Counted from the first letter of the stretch, positions 9,598 through 18,821 are shown. The stretch: DNA of 52,838 nucleotides from Clostridia bacterium (GCA_030524345.1 JAUNGP010000013.1:1-52838); one strand, 5' to 3'. Notes: a model not told the origin generated them from the sequence alone. Numbers and translations are program-made.

Positions 9598-10623
9598 TTA
9601 TAGAATTAACATACAATCTCCAAAGCTAAAAAATCTATATTTTTCTTTAACTGCTTCATGGTAGCATTTAAAAATACTCTCTTTCGTTGCAAATGCAGAA
9701 ACTAACATGATTAAAGTTGACTCTGGTAAATGAAAATTGGTAAGAAGTGCATCTACCATTTTAAATTGGTAACCTGGATAGATAAATATATCTGTTTCTT
9801 TTGCCATTTCATGTATGATTCCATGTTCATCCGTTGCAGTCTCTAAAACTCTACAAGAAGTAGTTCCAACACAAAATACTCTATTTCCCCTTTTTTTAGT
9901 CTCATTGATTACATCACATGCTTCTTTCGTAATTACAAAATATTCACTATGCATTTTATGATTTGTAACATCTTCTACTTTAACAGGTCTAAAAGTTCCA
10001 ATTCCAACGTGTAAAGTAACATATACAATATGAACACCTTTTTCTTCTAATTCTTTTAATATCTCTTTGGTAAAATGAAGACCAGCCGTAGGGGCTGCAG
10101 CAGAACCTAAGTTTTTGCAATATACGGTTTGATATCGATCCTTATCTTCTAACTTTTCAGTAATATATGGAGGAAGAGGCATCATTCCAAGTTGATCTAA
10201 TATTTCATTAAAGATTCCATGATAGAAAAATTCTACTACTCTTTGACCATCCTCTAATATATCCACAACTTTGGCTTTCAATAGTTTTTCATCAAATATA
10301 ATTTCTTCACCAATTTTTGCTTTTTTCCCAGGCTTTACTAAAGTTTGCCAATGATTTCCTTCCGTTTGTTTTAAAAGTAATACTTCAATAGCTTCTTCTT
10401 TTCCCTGCCTATGTCCAAAAAGTCTTGCAGGCATTACTTTAGTATCGTTTAAAACAATTGTATCCCCCTGGTTAATATAATCAGTAATATTTTCAAATAT
10501 TTTATGTTCAAACTTACCAGTCTTTCTATCTAATACCATCATTTTTGATTTTTGTCTTTCCTTTAATGGAGTTTGGGCAATCAATTCATGTGGTAAATCA
10601 TAATAAAAATCACTTGTTTTCAT
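9598..10623 (-). CDS. queA: S-adenosylmethionine:tRNA ribosyltransferase-isomerase
   Basis: QueA transfers and isomerises the ribosyl group of S-adenosylmethionine onto preQ1 in tRNA, giving epoxyqueuosine. The 341-residue length is normal, and the family segments are present: FYYDLPHELIAQ at the start, LNDTKVMPARLFG, the PTAGLHFT stretch, and TNFHLPESTLIMLV near the C-terminus. AAAGGAG precedes the ATG. It heads the operon queA - ABC ATPase - ABC permease/CPBP - tgt. Confidence 0.95.
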   Translation of the reverse strand: MKTSDFYYDLPHELIAQTPLKERQKSKMMVLDRKTGKFEHKIFENITDYINQGDTIVLNDTKVMPARLFGHRQGKEEAIEVLLLKQTEGNHWQTLVKPGKKAKIGEEIIFDEKLLKAKVVDILEDGQRVVEFFYHGIFNEILDQLGMMPLPPYITEKLEDKDRYQTVYCKNLGSAAAPTAGLHFTKEILKELEEKGVHIVYVTLHVGIGTFRPVKVEDVTNHKMHSEYFVITKEACDVINETKKRGNRVFCVGTTSCRVLETATDEHGIIHEMAKETDIFIYPGYQFKMVDALLTNFHLPESTLIMLVSAFATKESIFKCYHEAVKEKYRFFSFGDCMLIL

Positions 10624-10652
10624 CTTAATTCTCCTTTTTTCTCATGATAGAT

Positions 10653-10681
10653 ATTATACCACAAAATACATAAAAAAGATA
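10653..10681 (-). promoter_or_regulatory. Promoter of queA operon
   Basis: TATAAT (10653-10658) is preceded by TGG, an extended -10, and by a weak -35 at 17 bp. The spacer (TTTTATGTATTTTGTGG) closely resembles the spacers of the rel and recJ promoters. Confidence 0.55.
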
Positions 10682-10758
10682 GATTTTTTATCTCATATTA
10701 TGTAATTTTATTGAATTACCAAATTTACTTATTTTTATATTACTATTCAGGTTATAAT

Positions 10759-10787
10759 TTGACATAAACCGTTATTAATGATATAAT
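10759..10787 (+). promoter_or_regulatory. Promoter of the paralogue pair
   Basis: A consensus TTGACA (10759-10764) is followed by a 17-bp spacer and TATAAT (10782-10787), upstream of the plus-strand gene at 10838. The interval 10624-10837 otherwise holds only this and the divergent queA promoter. Confidence 0.8.
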
Positions 10788-10837
10788 AAATCTATTCAAA
10801 TAAAAGGATCTAAATAAATTTATAAGGAGGATTTTTT

Positions 10838-11368
10838 ATGTTACTTGCAAATATAATCTCATATATTATACTCATCATAGCTATTATTTCCCTCATTCAT
10901 GTATTCCATTTATATTTTTCTTATGTATTAGGCGTAAGAAAGGGCACCATTTATACGAGAGAATCATGTGTATCTGAATACAACCAACTAATGAATAGGC
11001 TAGTCACTGGTGAAAATGTTGATGTTATCTTAAAAGAGTCAGACAAACTCCATGGTATTATTGAAAATGATACGAGCCTACGAAGTGCTTCCATCAGAGA
11101 AAGACGGCTTCTTGAAAGCTTACTCGAGGACTATTTAAAAAATATCAAAACTGTTCCCAAAAACTCCTATATGGAAAAAAGGAATAAAATTCTCAATCAA
11201 TATCATGAAATGGAACATTTACTGATAACCCAAGATTTAAGCAAAGCTCAAAAAAAAGAATTGAGCAAAAAAGAATTTGACATTTGGTTTGAAATCAAAA
11301 ATGACTATGCTCTAAGAGGTGCAACTATTGGATGTAGAGGCTATCTACAAAGTCTTTTAAATGATTAA
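10838..11368 (+). CDS. Hypothetical membrane-anchored protein, first of a tandem pair
   Basis: I do not recognise the family. The 176 residues comprise one N-terminal membrane helix (about residues 4-35) and a charged, probably helical soluble domain of about 140 residues. It has conserved blocks RESCVSEYNQLMNRL, DIWFEIKNDYALRGATI and a C-terminal LLND. The adjacent gene at 11387 encodes a paralogue with the same architecture and the same blocks, so a local duplication occurred. AAGGAGG precedes the ATG and a consensus promoter lies upstream. The soluble part could face either side of the membrane. Confidence 0.8.
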   Translation: MLLANIISYIILIIAIISLIHVFHLYFSYVLGVRKGTIYTRESCVSEYNQLMNRLVTGENVDVILKESDKLHGIIENDTSLRSASIRERRLLESLLEDYLKNIKTVPKNSYMEKRNKILNQYHEMEHLLITQDLSKAQKKELSKKEFDIWFEIKNDYALRGATIGCRGYLQSLLND

Positions 11369-11386
11369 TATAAAAGGAAAAAATAT

Positions 11387-11896
11387 ATGATAAAGTTATT
11401 GATTATTTTGAGTATAATATCGCTCATATGTGCTTTTATTGCTATCTATAGTAATATAAAATATTATTTTACCAAAGAATCATGTATATCTCAATACCAC
11501 AAACTTCAATATAGGCTTTTAGCAGACAATGAAGATTTTGATATCATTCTAAAAGATGCTGATGAACTCTTCGGACGAATTGAAATGAATACTATTTTAA
11601 ATGATACTTTTAATAGAGACAGGAAGCTTTTCAAAAAAGCCTTTGAAACTAGATTAAAAAAAGTAAAAAAGATTCCAAAAAGTCCCTATATGAGCAAAAG
11701 GCAAGCTATTATTGACCAATATGATACTATGATAAATCAAATCAGAAATAAGAATGTAACGCAAGATGATATAAAACAGATACACAAAAAAATGGTCGAT
11801 ATTTGGTTTGAAATTAGAAATGATTATGCCCTAAGAGGTGCAACTATTGAACAAAGGGAAAAATTAAAATACTTACTTAATTTATTTAAAAAATAA
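11387..11896 (+). CDS. Hypothetical membrane-anchored protein, second of a tandem pair
   Basis: Paralogue of the preceding gene, 169 residues: an N-terminal helix (about residues 2-28), then KESCISQYHKLQYRLL, DIILKDADELFGRIE, and DIWFEIRNDYALRGATI, the last of which is nearly identical to its neighbour. The two genes are 18 bases apart and share the upstream promoter. The conserved WFEI(K/R)NDYALRGATI block is the best handle for finding the family. Function unknown. Confidence 0.8.
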   Translation: MIKLLIILSIISLICAFIAIYSNIKYYFTKESCISQYHKLQYRLLADNEDFDIILKDADELFGRIEMNTILNDTFNRDRKLFKKAFETRLKKVKKIPKSPYMSKRQAIIDQYDTMINQIRNKNVTQDDIKQIHKKMVDIWFEIRNDYALRGATIEQREKLKYLLNLFKK

Positions 11897-11926
11897 CGTG
11901 TCAAATTGACACGTTATTCTTTTTTC
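11892..11926 (+). terminator. Bidirectional intrinsic terminator
   Basis: A perfect 13-bp stem AATAACGTGTCAA / TTGACACGTTATT is followed by CTTTTTTC on the plus strand and by TTTTTTAAAT on the minus strand. It ends the paralogue pair and overlaps the end of the converging pseudogene. Confidence 0.9.
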
Positions 11927-12789
11927 TGATAAAGTCTTACAACAGATGTATGATATCCGTCATTAAAAGCTTCCAAATGTTTATTAAAATCATTAGCAAC
12001 TTGAGGAGACCACACAATTTCTACTGCATCAACCTGATCTCTGATATCTTACGGTATCTGAGAGAAAATCTCATACAGTGATGGCTTAAAAAATCCAGGA
12101 TAACTATAGGTGTGTAACATTTCAACATCTCTCATCTTTTTATATTTAGAAATGTCAGCAACCTCTTTTCCTTCTATATCAAATTCAAAAGAATAGGAAG
12201 TTTCTTTCATCTTACTCAATGATGTTTTAGGCACAATATAGTGTTTTCCACTTTCCTCATCCTTCTTAAAGACCGTAATTTTAGAAGAAAGTTTCTTAAG
12301 CATTTTATCATCAATATACTTTAATTTGATTTTATCGCGATAGCAAGTCACAAAGGCAAGATTTGCATTACATTCTTTTGTCTTTTGATAATAATTACAA
12401 TTTTCATCAAAAATTACCTTACCATCTATGCAAAAGGCTGTCACCTTTTCTAAAACTTCTTCAGGTAAACTATTTACTACATCCTCATAAGAGACTTCTT
12501 CACTTGGTTTTCCAAAAACATGTACACTGCAAACACACATTCTAGAATATCTGTCATAGAAGTTTCGAGAAGATAAAGTTGTCACTGCCTCTTTAGAAAA
12601 CACTTTACTGATCGGTTTTTTTTAAAGCCGAATCGGGGAGTTTTCCCATGCTTCCATTAAAAACAGTCTATCCTGGTTTGTATACTGAGATTCTACAAAA
12701 GGCTTTATTGTCTCAAACCGTTTCAAAATCTCCTCATCAGATATTCTCTGTTTAAGAGAAAAATTTTCTGCAAAATAAATTTGTTTCAT
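11914..12789 (-). pseudogene. Hypothetical gene interrupted by two in-frame TAA codons
   Basis: One reading frame runs from an ATG at 12789 (AGGTGG eight bases upstream, protein start MKQIYFAENFSLK) to a TAA at 11914. It is broken by TAA at 12622-12624 (after ENSPIRL) and again at 12049-12051 (after IFSQIP). The sequence continues without any frame change after each stop, resuming KKPISKVFSKEA and then DIRDQVDAVEIVW. Without the stops it would encode about 290 residues. I do not recognise the family. Simple nonsense mutations are the likeliest explanation. Downstream fragments could be re-initiated, for example from the GTG at 12603, but no good ribosome site is seen. Confidence 0.75.
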
Positions 12790-12872
12790 CTTTTCTACCA
12801 CCTTTCCATTTGATAAAGTCTTATTCAAATTTTCCTTATAGTTGGTAGTATTATATCACATTTGTCAATTAG

Positions 12873-13535
12873 CTAAATATCATCTATTTGCCAATCAATT
12901 GGGGCCATATGATTTTCCACTAAAAACTTGTTTGTCTTTGAAAAATGGGAACATCCATCAAATCCATATCTTACTGCAAAAGGACTTGGATGAGATGAAG
13001 TAAGTATCAAGTGTTTAGGATTAGTAATCAATGCTTGTTTTTGTTTTGCAAAATTTCCCCAAAGCAAAAATACAACAGGTTCTTCTTTTTTATTAATTTC
13101 TTCAATGATTCTATCTGTAAATATCTCCCAACCTTTTCCTTGATGAGAGGCAGGCTTGTCCTTCTCTACTGTCAGAACACTGTTAAGCATTAGTACTCCT
13201 TGTCTTGCCCACTTTAATAAGTAACCATTATTAGGTATTTTACAACCTAAATCTCTATGTATTTCTTTGTAAATGTTTTGCAATGAAGGTGGTACTTTAA
13301 TTCCAGGGTTGACAGAGAATGCCATTCCATGTGCTTCTCCTACGCCATGATAAGGATCTTGTCCAATAATAACAACTTTCACATATTCATATGGTGTATT
13401 TTTAAGAGCAAAGAATATATTCTCTCTTGGTGGAAAAATTGTTTTCGTTTTATATTCATTATCTACAAATTCGTGTAATTTTATATAATAATCTTTTTTA
13501 CTTTCTTCTTCAATAATATCTTTAAAATGATTCAT
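12873..13535 (-). CDS. ung: Uracil-DNA glycosylase
   Basis: This family-1 enzyme removes uracil from DNA in the cytosol. The catalytic GQDPYHG motif lies near residue 60, and the C-terminal leucine-loop motif HPSPFAVRYGF is present, with an HPSP core. The 220-residue length is normal. AAGGAGAGG precedes the ATG, and the start overlaps the end of the upstream gene by 14 bases, suggesting co-translation with the membrane protein at 13522. Confidence 0.95.
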   Translation of the reverse strand: MNHFKDIIEEESKKDYYIKLHEFVDNEYKTKTIFPPRENIFFALKNTPYEYVKVVIIGQDPYHGVGEAHGMAFSVNPGIKVPPSLQNIYKEIHRDLGCKIPNNGYLLKWARQGVLMLNSVLTVEKDKPASHQGKGWEIFTDRIIEEINKKEEPVVFLLWGNFAKQKQALITNPKHLILTSSHPSPFAVRYGFDGCSHFSKTNKFLVENHMAPIDWQIDDI

Positions 13536-14031
13536 TTTCCTCTCCTTCTATATAAATATTAAATCCGCCTAACACATTATAAAAATCTCTTGCATATACA
13601 GTTTTTGTATTTCCATTGATCGTAACCTCTACATAATCTACTTTTCCATTATCCTTTATCTTGTCATCTGGGGATACAACCATGATGTTATTGATTTCAA
13701 ATTTTAAACTCTCAAGATTTCTAGTATCAACATTTTTCTCATATAATAATTTGAGTTTTCTATGCCTATCACCAACATTATAACCGTTATCTTCAAAAAT
13801 ATAAAGAACTCCATCACTTGTTAAGTTAATATATTGACTTGAACCAACATCAGACTCTATTTTACCTTCAATCATTTTTGACATGATAATATTATCTTTT
13901 TTTAATAGTGAATTCATTTTAATATCCTCTTTTTTGAGCACTAAAACAACAATGATAGCAATAACAATAAAACAAACGAAACCAACTGTAAATATACTTA
14001 CTCTTTTCTTACCTTCTTTTTTCTTTTTCAT
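13522..14031 (-). CDS. Hypothetical single-pass membrane protein
   Basis: The 169-residue product starts with a lysine-rich tail (MKKKKEGKKR), one membrane helix (about residues 12-34), then an extracytoplasmic domain with no motif I recognise. The domain is rich in beta-type sequence (KVDYVEVTINGNTKTVYARDF). GGAGGAAAG precedes the ATG at 14031. The gene sits between the metallo-hydrolase and ung and overlaps ung by 14 bases. Its function is unknown and nothing links it to DNA repair beyond position. Confidence 0.8.
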   Translation of the reverse strand: MKKKKEGKKRVSIFTVGFVCFIVIAIIVVLVLKKEDIKMNSLLKKDNIIMSKMIEGKIESDVGSSQYINLTSDGVLYIFEDNGYNVGDRHRKLKLLYEKNVDTRNLESLKFEINNIMVVSPDDKIKDNGKVDYVEVTINGNTKTVYARDFYNVLGGFNIYIEGEENESF

Positions 14032-14048
14032 ACATCTTTCCTCCAAAC

Positions 14049-14711
14049 CTAAACTTTTATATTTTTCATGGCCATCAGCATTTTTATATATCTTTTAGCC
14101 TTTGATAAATTGGTGCTTTCACCATGTCCTGGATAAATCATAATACTTTCAAATCTTGCAAAAACCTTTCTTAGGGATTTTGCCATATCATCAATGCTAC
14201 CAGAATATAAATCACATCTTCCATAACAATCAGAAAAAATAGTATCTCCAGTAAAAAACTTTTGACTATTTTTTTCTAATAAACAGATAGACCCTGCTGT
14301 ATGTCCAGGAGTATGAATCACTTCAAACTCAAGTGTTCCAGCTATTATCGTATCTCCATCTTTTACAGTCATGACAATATTTTCATCAATATTTTGCTTT
14401 TCTACATTTAACATATCAGCATAATTTTCCTGTTTATCAAGTAATGCTTCTAAATCTTTTACGTGAACAATGATTTTAGCATTTGTATATTCGGCAACTT
14501 TTGCTAAAGCTCCCATGTGATCACTATGGCTATGGGTAATAACAATATATTTTACATGACATCTTTTTGTTCTTATCTCTTCTATAATTTTATCACTCTC
14601 ATATCCAGGATCTATTAATATAGCATCATTGTTTTCATCATATACTAAATAACAATTGGTAATATGTCCTGAATATGCTACATTTACTTCTATCTTATCA
14701 ATATTTATCAT
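14049..14711 (-). CDS. MBL-fold metallo-hydrolase (glyoxalase II-like)
   Basis: The metal-binding motif HSHSDHMG (near residue 60), a second histidine in HTPGHTAG, the bridging aspartate in FTGDTIF and the final histidine in YPGHGE give a complete two-metal site. The 220-residue length and order match the small hydroxyacylglutathione-hydrolase-like group often found beside rel in Firmicutes. The ATG at 14711 has AAGGTG six bases upstream. It lies ten bases after rel. Substrate unknown. Confidence 0.9.
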   Translation of the reverse strand: MINIDKIEVNVAYSGHITNCYLVYDENNDAILIDPGYESDKIIEEIRTKRCHVKYIVITHSHSDHMGALAKVAEYTNAKIIVHVKDLEALLDKQENYADMLNVEKQNIDENIVMTVKDGDTIIAGTLEFEVIHTPGHTAGSICLLEKNSQKFFTGDTIFSDCYGRCDLYSGSIDDMAKSLRKVFARFESIMIYPGHGESTNLSKAKRYIKMLMAMKNIKV

Positions 14712-14721
14712 TATCTTCACC

Positions 14722-16878
14722 TTATCTAATTCTTTTTACTTCAAATACACTATCTATTTTTCGTAACGTTTTAATCGTAGATTGAAGCTTATCTATATCT
14801 TGTATACTGATAGCCACATTTGTTATATTTTCCCTATCTGGTGTAACTTTTGTATTAATCTCTGTAATTTCTACTTTTAAATCTTTTAAAGTCTTAACAA
14901 TATCGGATAAAATTCCATCTCTTTCATTTGCTCTGATTCTAACACGGGTAATAAAGTTTGCACGAGTCTTGGTTTTCCACTTTACTTGGATTGTTCTAGA
15001 TTTGATATCTAAATTGTTTAAATTATGACAATCTTTTCTGTGTATTGAGACACCATTTGAAAAAGTAATATATCCTACAATTTCATCACCTGGTATAGGA
15101 GAACAACACTTAGCAAATTTAACAAGACAGTTATTAATATTTTCTACTTCAACTAAATCTTCGTTTTGTACTTTCTTTGTTTTGCTTTCTACCTTGAGAT
15201 CTTTTAATGTCTCATCAGATTTTATACTTTCTTCATATGCTTCCACAAGTCTGTTTATTACTTTTAGTGGCGACATACTGCCAAAACCGATATTTTCATA
15301 GCATTCATCCATTGTATTAAAATTACATTTTTTTAGCATTATTTTTAAATATTCGTCTTTTGTTAAAATGTCTTTTGGAATTTTTTGCTTTCTTAACTGT
15401 TTTTCAAAGATTTCTTTTCCTTTTATAATATTAACTTCTCTACCTTCTTTTTTTAAAAAAGCGGTAATCTTATTTTTAGCACTTGCTGTTTTAACATATT
15501 TTAACCAGTCTCTATTAGGTCCCTTAGAGTTTCCAGATGTAACAATTTCTACAACATCTGTATTTTCAAGTTTGGTATTAAGGGGCACCATTTTAGAATT
15601 AATTTTTGCACCAATCATTTTTTCTGCTACTTTTTGATGTATCGAATATGCAAAATCTATCGGAGTCGAACCCTTTGGTAGTGCTTTGATATCCCCCATA
15701 GGAGTAAATACAAATACTTCTTCTCCAAATAATTCCACTTTCATTTGATTTAAATTTTCAGTATTATCTGCAAGTTCTTTTTGAATTTCTAGTGTTTGTC
15801 TTAACCAAATAATTTTCTTATCTGCTTCACTGATTTTTTTAGATTTTTCTTTATATGAAAAATGAGCAGCAATTCCTCGCTCAGCAACATTATGCATATC
15901 CCAAGTTCGTATTTGAATCTCAAATGGTCTTCCTCCCTCTCCAAATACAGTTGTATGTAAAGACTGATACATATTCGTTTTAGGAACTGCAATATAATCT
16001 TTAAATCTACCAGGCATTGGTTTATACATGTCATGTACAATGCCAAGTACACTATAACAATCTTTTATGGAACTAACTATAATTCTAATAGCAAGGAGAT
16101 CAAACAAATCATCTGCTCGGCACTTTTTCTCTTTCATTTTTTTATAGATACTAAAAAAGTGCTTTGGTCTTCCAAAGACTTCTGCCTTGATCCCCTGTTC
16201 TTTTAAAGCAATCAACACTTCATCGATCCTTGCCTGAATATATTCTTCTCTTTCCTGCTTTTTCTCATCGATTTGTTCTTTTATCATGTTATATTCTGCA
16301 GGCATCAATATTCTAAAGGAAATATCCTCTAGTTCCGATTTTACTTTAGACATACCAAGCCTATGAGCAATTGGTGCATAGATCTGAAGGCATTCCTGTG
16401 CCATTGTAAGCTTTACCTCTTCATTATCCACATTTGATATATTTCTCATGTTATATAATCGATCAGCAAGTTTTATAATAACAGTCCTAATATCTTTTGC
16501 AATTGCCATGAACATATTTCTTAAATTTTCACTATCTGGCTTTTCCTTCGTTCTATAATTTAGATAAGATAATTTATCAACAGTCTCTATGATCTCAACA
16601 ATTTCTTTTCCAAATTTTTCTTCTATTTCATCTCTGTTATAATTATCACATTTTAATGTTCCATGTAATAGTGAAGCATAAATGGAAGTATCATCAAGCC
16701 TTAGCCTTGCGACCTCTGTTGCTACACCAATAACATGGTCTATCATATCTGTATTTGCTTTTTTTGTATTTACATACATTGTTTCACAATAATTTGCTAC
16801 TTCATTTAATTTTTCTTTATCATATTTAATTTTCTCTTTTTCTAATATTTCCGAAATTATCTTTGCTGTATGATTCAT
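14722..16878 (-). CDS. rel: Rel/SpoT-family (p)ppGpp synthetase with degenerate hydrolase domain
   Basis: This long RelA/SpoT homologue (718 residues) has an N-terminal HD domain, a synthetase domain, TGS, a Cys-rich region (FAKCCSPIPGDE) and a C-terminal ACT. The synthetase looks active: GRPKHFFSIYKKM, DLLAIRIIV, YQSLHTTV and EIQIRT are all there. The hydrolase does not. The HD signature reads LLHGTLKCDN (H72, G73, K76, C77) where active enzymes have LLHDVVEDT, so three of the residues around the manganese are changed, although ADRLYNMRN is kept. It is probably a synthetase that cannot degrade (p)ppGpp. The ATG at 16878 follows GGGTG; an in-frame TTG lies five codons earlier. Confidence 0.93.
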   Translation of the reverse strand: MNHTAKIISEILEKEKIKYDKEKLNEVANYCETMYVNTKKANTDMIDHVIGVATEVARLRLDDTSIYASLLHGTLKCDNYNRDEIEEKFGKEIVEIIETVDKLSYLNYRTKEKPDSENLRNMFMAIAKDIRTVIIKLADRLYNMRNISNVDNEEVKLTMAQECLQIYAPIAHRLGMSKVKSELEDISFRILMPAEYNMIKEQIDEKKQEREEYIQARIDEVLIALKEQGIKAEVFGRPKHFFSIYKKMKEKKCRADDLFDLLAIRIIVSSIKDCYSVLGIVHDMYKPMPGRFKDYIAVPKTNMYQSLHTTVFGEGGRPFEIQIRTWDMHNVAERGIAAHFSYKEKSKKISEADKKIIWLRQTLEIQKELADNTENLNQMKVELFGEEVFVFTPMGDIKALPKGSTPIDFAYSIHQKVAEKMIGAKINSKMVPLNTKLENTDVVEIVTSGNSKGPNRDWLKYVKTASAKNKITAFLKKEGREVNIIKGKEIFEKQLRKQKIPKDILTKDEYLKIMLKKCNFNTMDECYENIGFGSMSPLKVINRLVEAYEESIKSDETLKDLKVESKTKKVQNEDLVEVENINNCLVKFAKCCSPIPGDEIVGYITFSNGVSIHRKDCHNLNNLDIKSRTIQVKWKTKTRANFITRVRIRANERDGILSDIVKTLKDLKVEITEINTKVTPDRENITNVAISIQDIDKLQSTIKTLRKIDSVFEVKRIR

Positions 16879-16897
16879 AATGCATTCACCCAACTAT

Positions 16898-16926
16898 ATT
16901 GTACTACAAAATATATGAAAAATAAA
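16898..16926 (-). promoter_or_regulatory. Promoter of rel
   Basis: TACAAT (16898-16903) and TTTATT (16921-16926) are separated by 17 bases. The 29-base block is identical to that upstream of recJ (18741-18769) except at one position. Confidence 0.65.
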
Positions 16927-16942
16927 GTTGTTTCAAAATAAA

Positions 16943-16982
16943 ATTATCTTACTTAGTCATTTTATTTACTAAATAAGATAAT
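16943..16982 (-). terminator. Intrinsic terminator of recJ
   Basis: A 15-bp stem with one imperfect pair, ATTATCTTATTTAGT / ACTAAGTAAGATAAT, is followed by TTTATTTTG on the minus strand, 30 bases after the recJ stop. Confidence 0.85.
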
Positions 16983-17011
16983 TTAACTATCTCTCTAAAA
17001 ACGCATCTTTA

Positions 17012-18700
17012 TTACTCTATTGCCTTTTTAAAATCTTGTATTACAATTTGAATTGTCTTTGGAGTATTAAATGTATTCACTTCAATATTTCCAACAACAT
17101 CTACTTTGCTTCCAATCATGAGTTCATCTCTTCTAGAGCCTTGTGAAAATGCGATTCCCTCAATCAAACTTCTCTCATCTTGAAGTGTTAATTTCAAATG
17201 CTTATCCTCTTTTATTGTTCTGATTGCTACTACCTTAAGTCCTTTATAAATGAACAATGGAACTTGATTAGATTGTCCAAAAGGTTTTAATGTCATGATA
17301 TCTTTTATCGTTCTTCCAGTTAAATCCTTTTTGGTGATCTGCATATCAATATCAATGACTTGCTCACTAAGATGATTACTTCTTCTTGTTGTTGCTTCTT
17401 CAAACAAATTAACAAATTGGCTGATATTTTCCTCTTCAATGCTAAGGCCTGCCGCAAGTTCATGACCGCCAAATTGAATTAATGCCTCTTTACATTCAGT
17501 CAAAGCATCATAGATAGAAAATCCGCTTTGGCATCTTCCAGATCCTCTAATTACCCCATGCTCTTTGGTCAACAAAATAACCGGTTTATAATATATATTA
17601 ACAAGTCTTGAGGCAACGATACCAATCACTCCATTATGCCAATTCTCATTGTATAAAACGATACTATTTTTCTTATCGATATTATTTTTTTGTATCATCT
17701 GAACTGCTTCATCAAAAATATCTTTTTCTACTAACTGACGTTCCGTATTTAATTCATCTAACTTCATAGCAATTTCATTTGCTTTTTTAGGATCTTTCTC
17801 AAGAAGTAGGCTCACAGCAATTCTTGCATTTCCCATTCTTCCACAAGCATTAATTCTTGGGGCCATACCAAAAGAGACCATTATGCTATCTATGTCCTTA
17901 AAATTAATAATCTTAAGTAATGCCTTTAATCCAATATTTTCCGTTTTCGCCATCTGTGCAAGTCCATATTTAGATATAATTCTATTCTCATCTACTAGTG
18001 GAACAATATCAGAAATTGTACCAATGGCTACGATATCTAAATACTTTAAATAACTACTATCATCTAAGTTATATCTTTTACTAATTGCTGCAAGACATTT
18101 AAATGCAACACCAACACCTGCGTGCATTTTAAATGGATAGTGGTCGTCTTTTTGTTTAGGGTTGATAATAGCAATTGCATCCGGTAATACATCAGCACAC
18201 TCGTGATGATCTGTTACACAAATATCAAGCCCAATTTGTTTAGCATATTCTACTTCTTCTACTGCAGTAATGCCACAATCCACTGTAATCACTAAATTAG
18301 TACCATTTTTCTTAATTTCTAATAACGCATTATTATTAATTCCATATCCTTCTACTAGTCTATCTGGTAAATAGTAATCCACCTTGGCCCCTAGTCCAGT
18401 TAAAAACTGATACATAATCGTAATACTAGTTATACCATCTACATCATAATCTCCATAGATACAAATTTTTTCCTTATTTTTGATAGCCATATCAATTCTA
18501 TCTACAAACTTATCCATATCCTTCATTAAATATGGATCCTTTAAAAAACTAAGATCTCCATTTAAAAAGTTATTAATATCACTATATTTGATATCTCTTG
18601 CAATAATCAATTTTGCTAAAACAGATGAAATATGAAAATCATTCATAATTTTTTTAACATCATCTTCATCATACTTTTTTATGTTCCATACCTTTTGCAT
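17012..18700 (-). CDS. recJ: Single-stranded-DNA-specific exonuclease RecJ
   Basis: RecJ is a 5'-3' single-strand exonuclease of recombination and mismatch repair. The DHH-family motifs are complete: YGDYDVDGITS (near residue 82), the DHHEC motif near residue 158, and NACGRMGNARI; the C-terminal DHHA1 region includes RGSGRCQSGFSIYDAL and FGGHELAAGLS. The 562-residue length is typical of Firmicutes RecJ cores. The ATG at 18700 is preceded by GGGGAGGAAAAA. The promoter block is shared with rel. Confidence 0.95.
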   Translation of the reverse strand: MQKVWNIKKYDEDDVKKIMNDFHISSVLAKLIIARDIKYSDINNFLNGDLSFLKDPYLMKDMDKFVDRIDMAIKNKEKICIYGDYDVDGITSITIMYQFLTGLGAKVDYYLPDRLVEGYGINNNALLEIKKNGTNLVITVDCGITAVEEVEYAKQIGLDICVTDHHECADVLPDAIAIINPKQKDDHYPFKMHAGVGVAFKCLAAISKRYNLDDSSYLKYLDIVAIGTISDIVPLVDENRIISKYGLAQMAKTENIGLKALLKIINFKDIDSIMVSFGMAPRINACGRMGNARIAVSLLLEKDPKKANEIAMKLDELNTERQLVEKDIFDEAVQMIQKNNIDKKNSIVLYNENWHNGVIGIVASRLVNIYYKPVILLTKEHGVIRGSGRCQSGFSIYDALTECKEALIQFGGHELAAGLSIEEENISQFVNLFEEATTRRSNHLSEQVIDIDMQITKKDLTGRTIKDIMTLKPFGQSNQVPLFIYKGLKVVAIRTIKEDKHLKLTLQDERSLIEGIAFSQGSRRDELMIGSKVDVVGNIEVNTFNTPKTIQIVIQDFKKAIE

Positions 18701-18740
18701 TTTTTCCTCCCCTCAAAAGTATATACACTTTAACAATATT

Positions 18741-18769
18741 ATTGTACTACAAAATATATAAAAAATAAA
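18741..18769 (-). promoter_or_regulatory. Promoter of recJ
   Basis: TACAAT (18741-18746), a 17-bp spacer and TTTATT (18764-18769) on the minus strand. It is almost identical to the rel promoter, 1.8 kb away. Confidence 0.65.
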
Positions 18770-18790
18770 GGTGTTTAAAATAAAAAACCA

Positions 18791-18821
18791 TCTAGTGTAC
18801 TAAACTAGACAGTTTTTATGC
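18791..18821 (-). terminator. Weak terminator-like hairpin
   Basis: A 6-bp stem TCTAGT / ACTAGA lies directly after the stop of the gene at 18822, with a short T-run on the minus strand. It is short for a terminator. Confidence 0.45.

Noticed and set aside
11914..12789. Stop-codon reassignment (TAA as sense)
   Set aside because: All other genes end with normal stops, including TAA, and none needs read-through.
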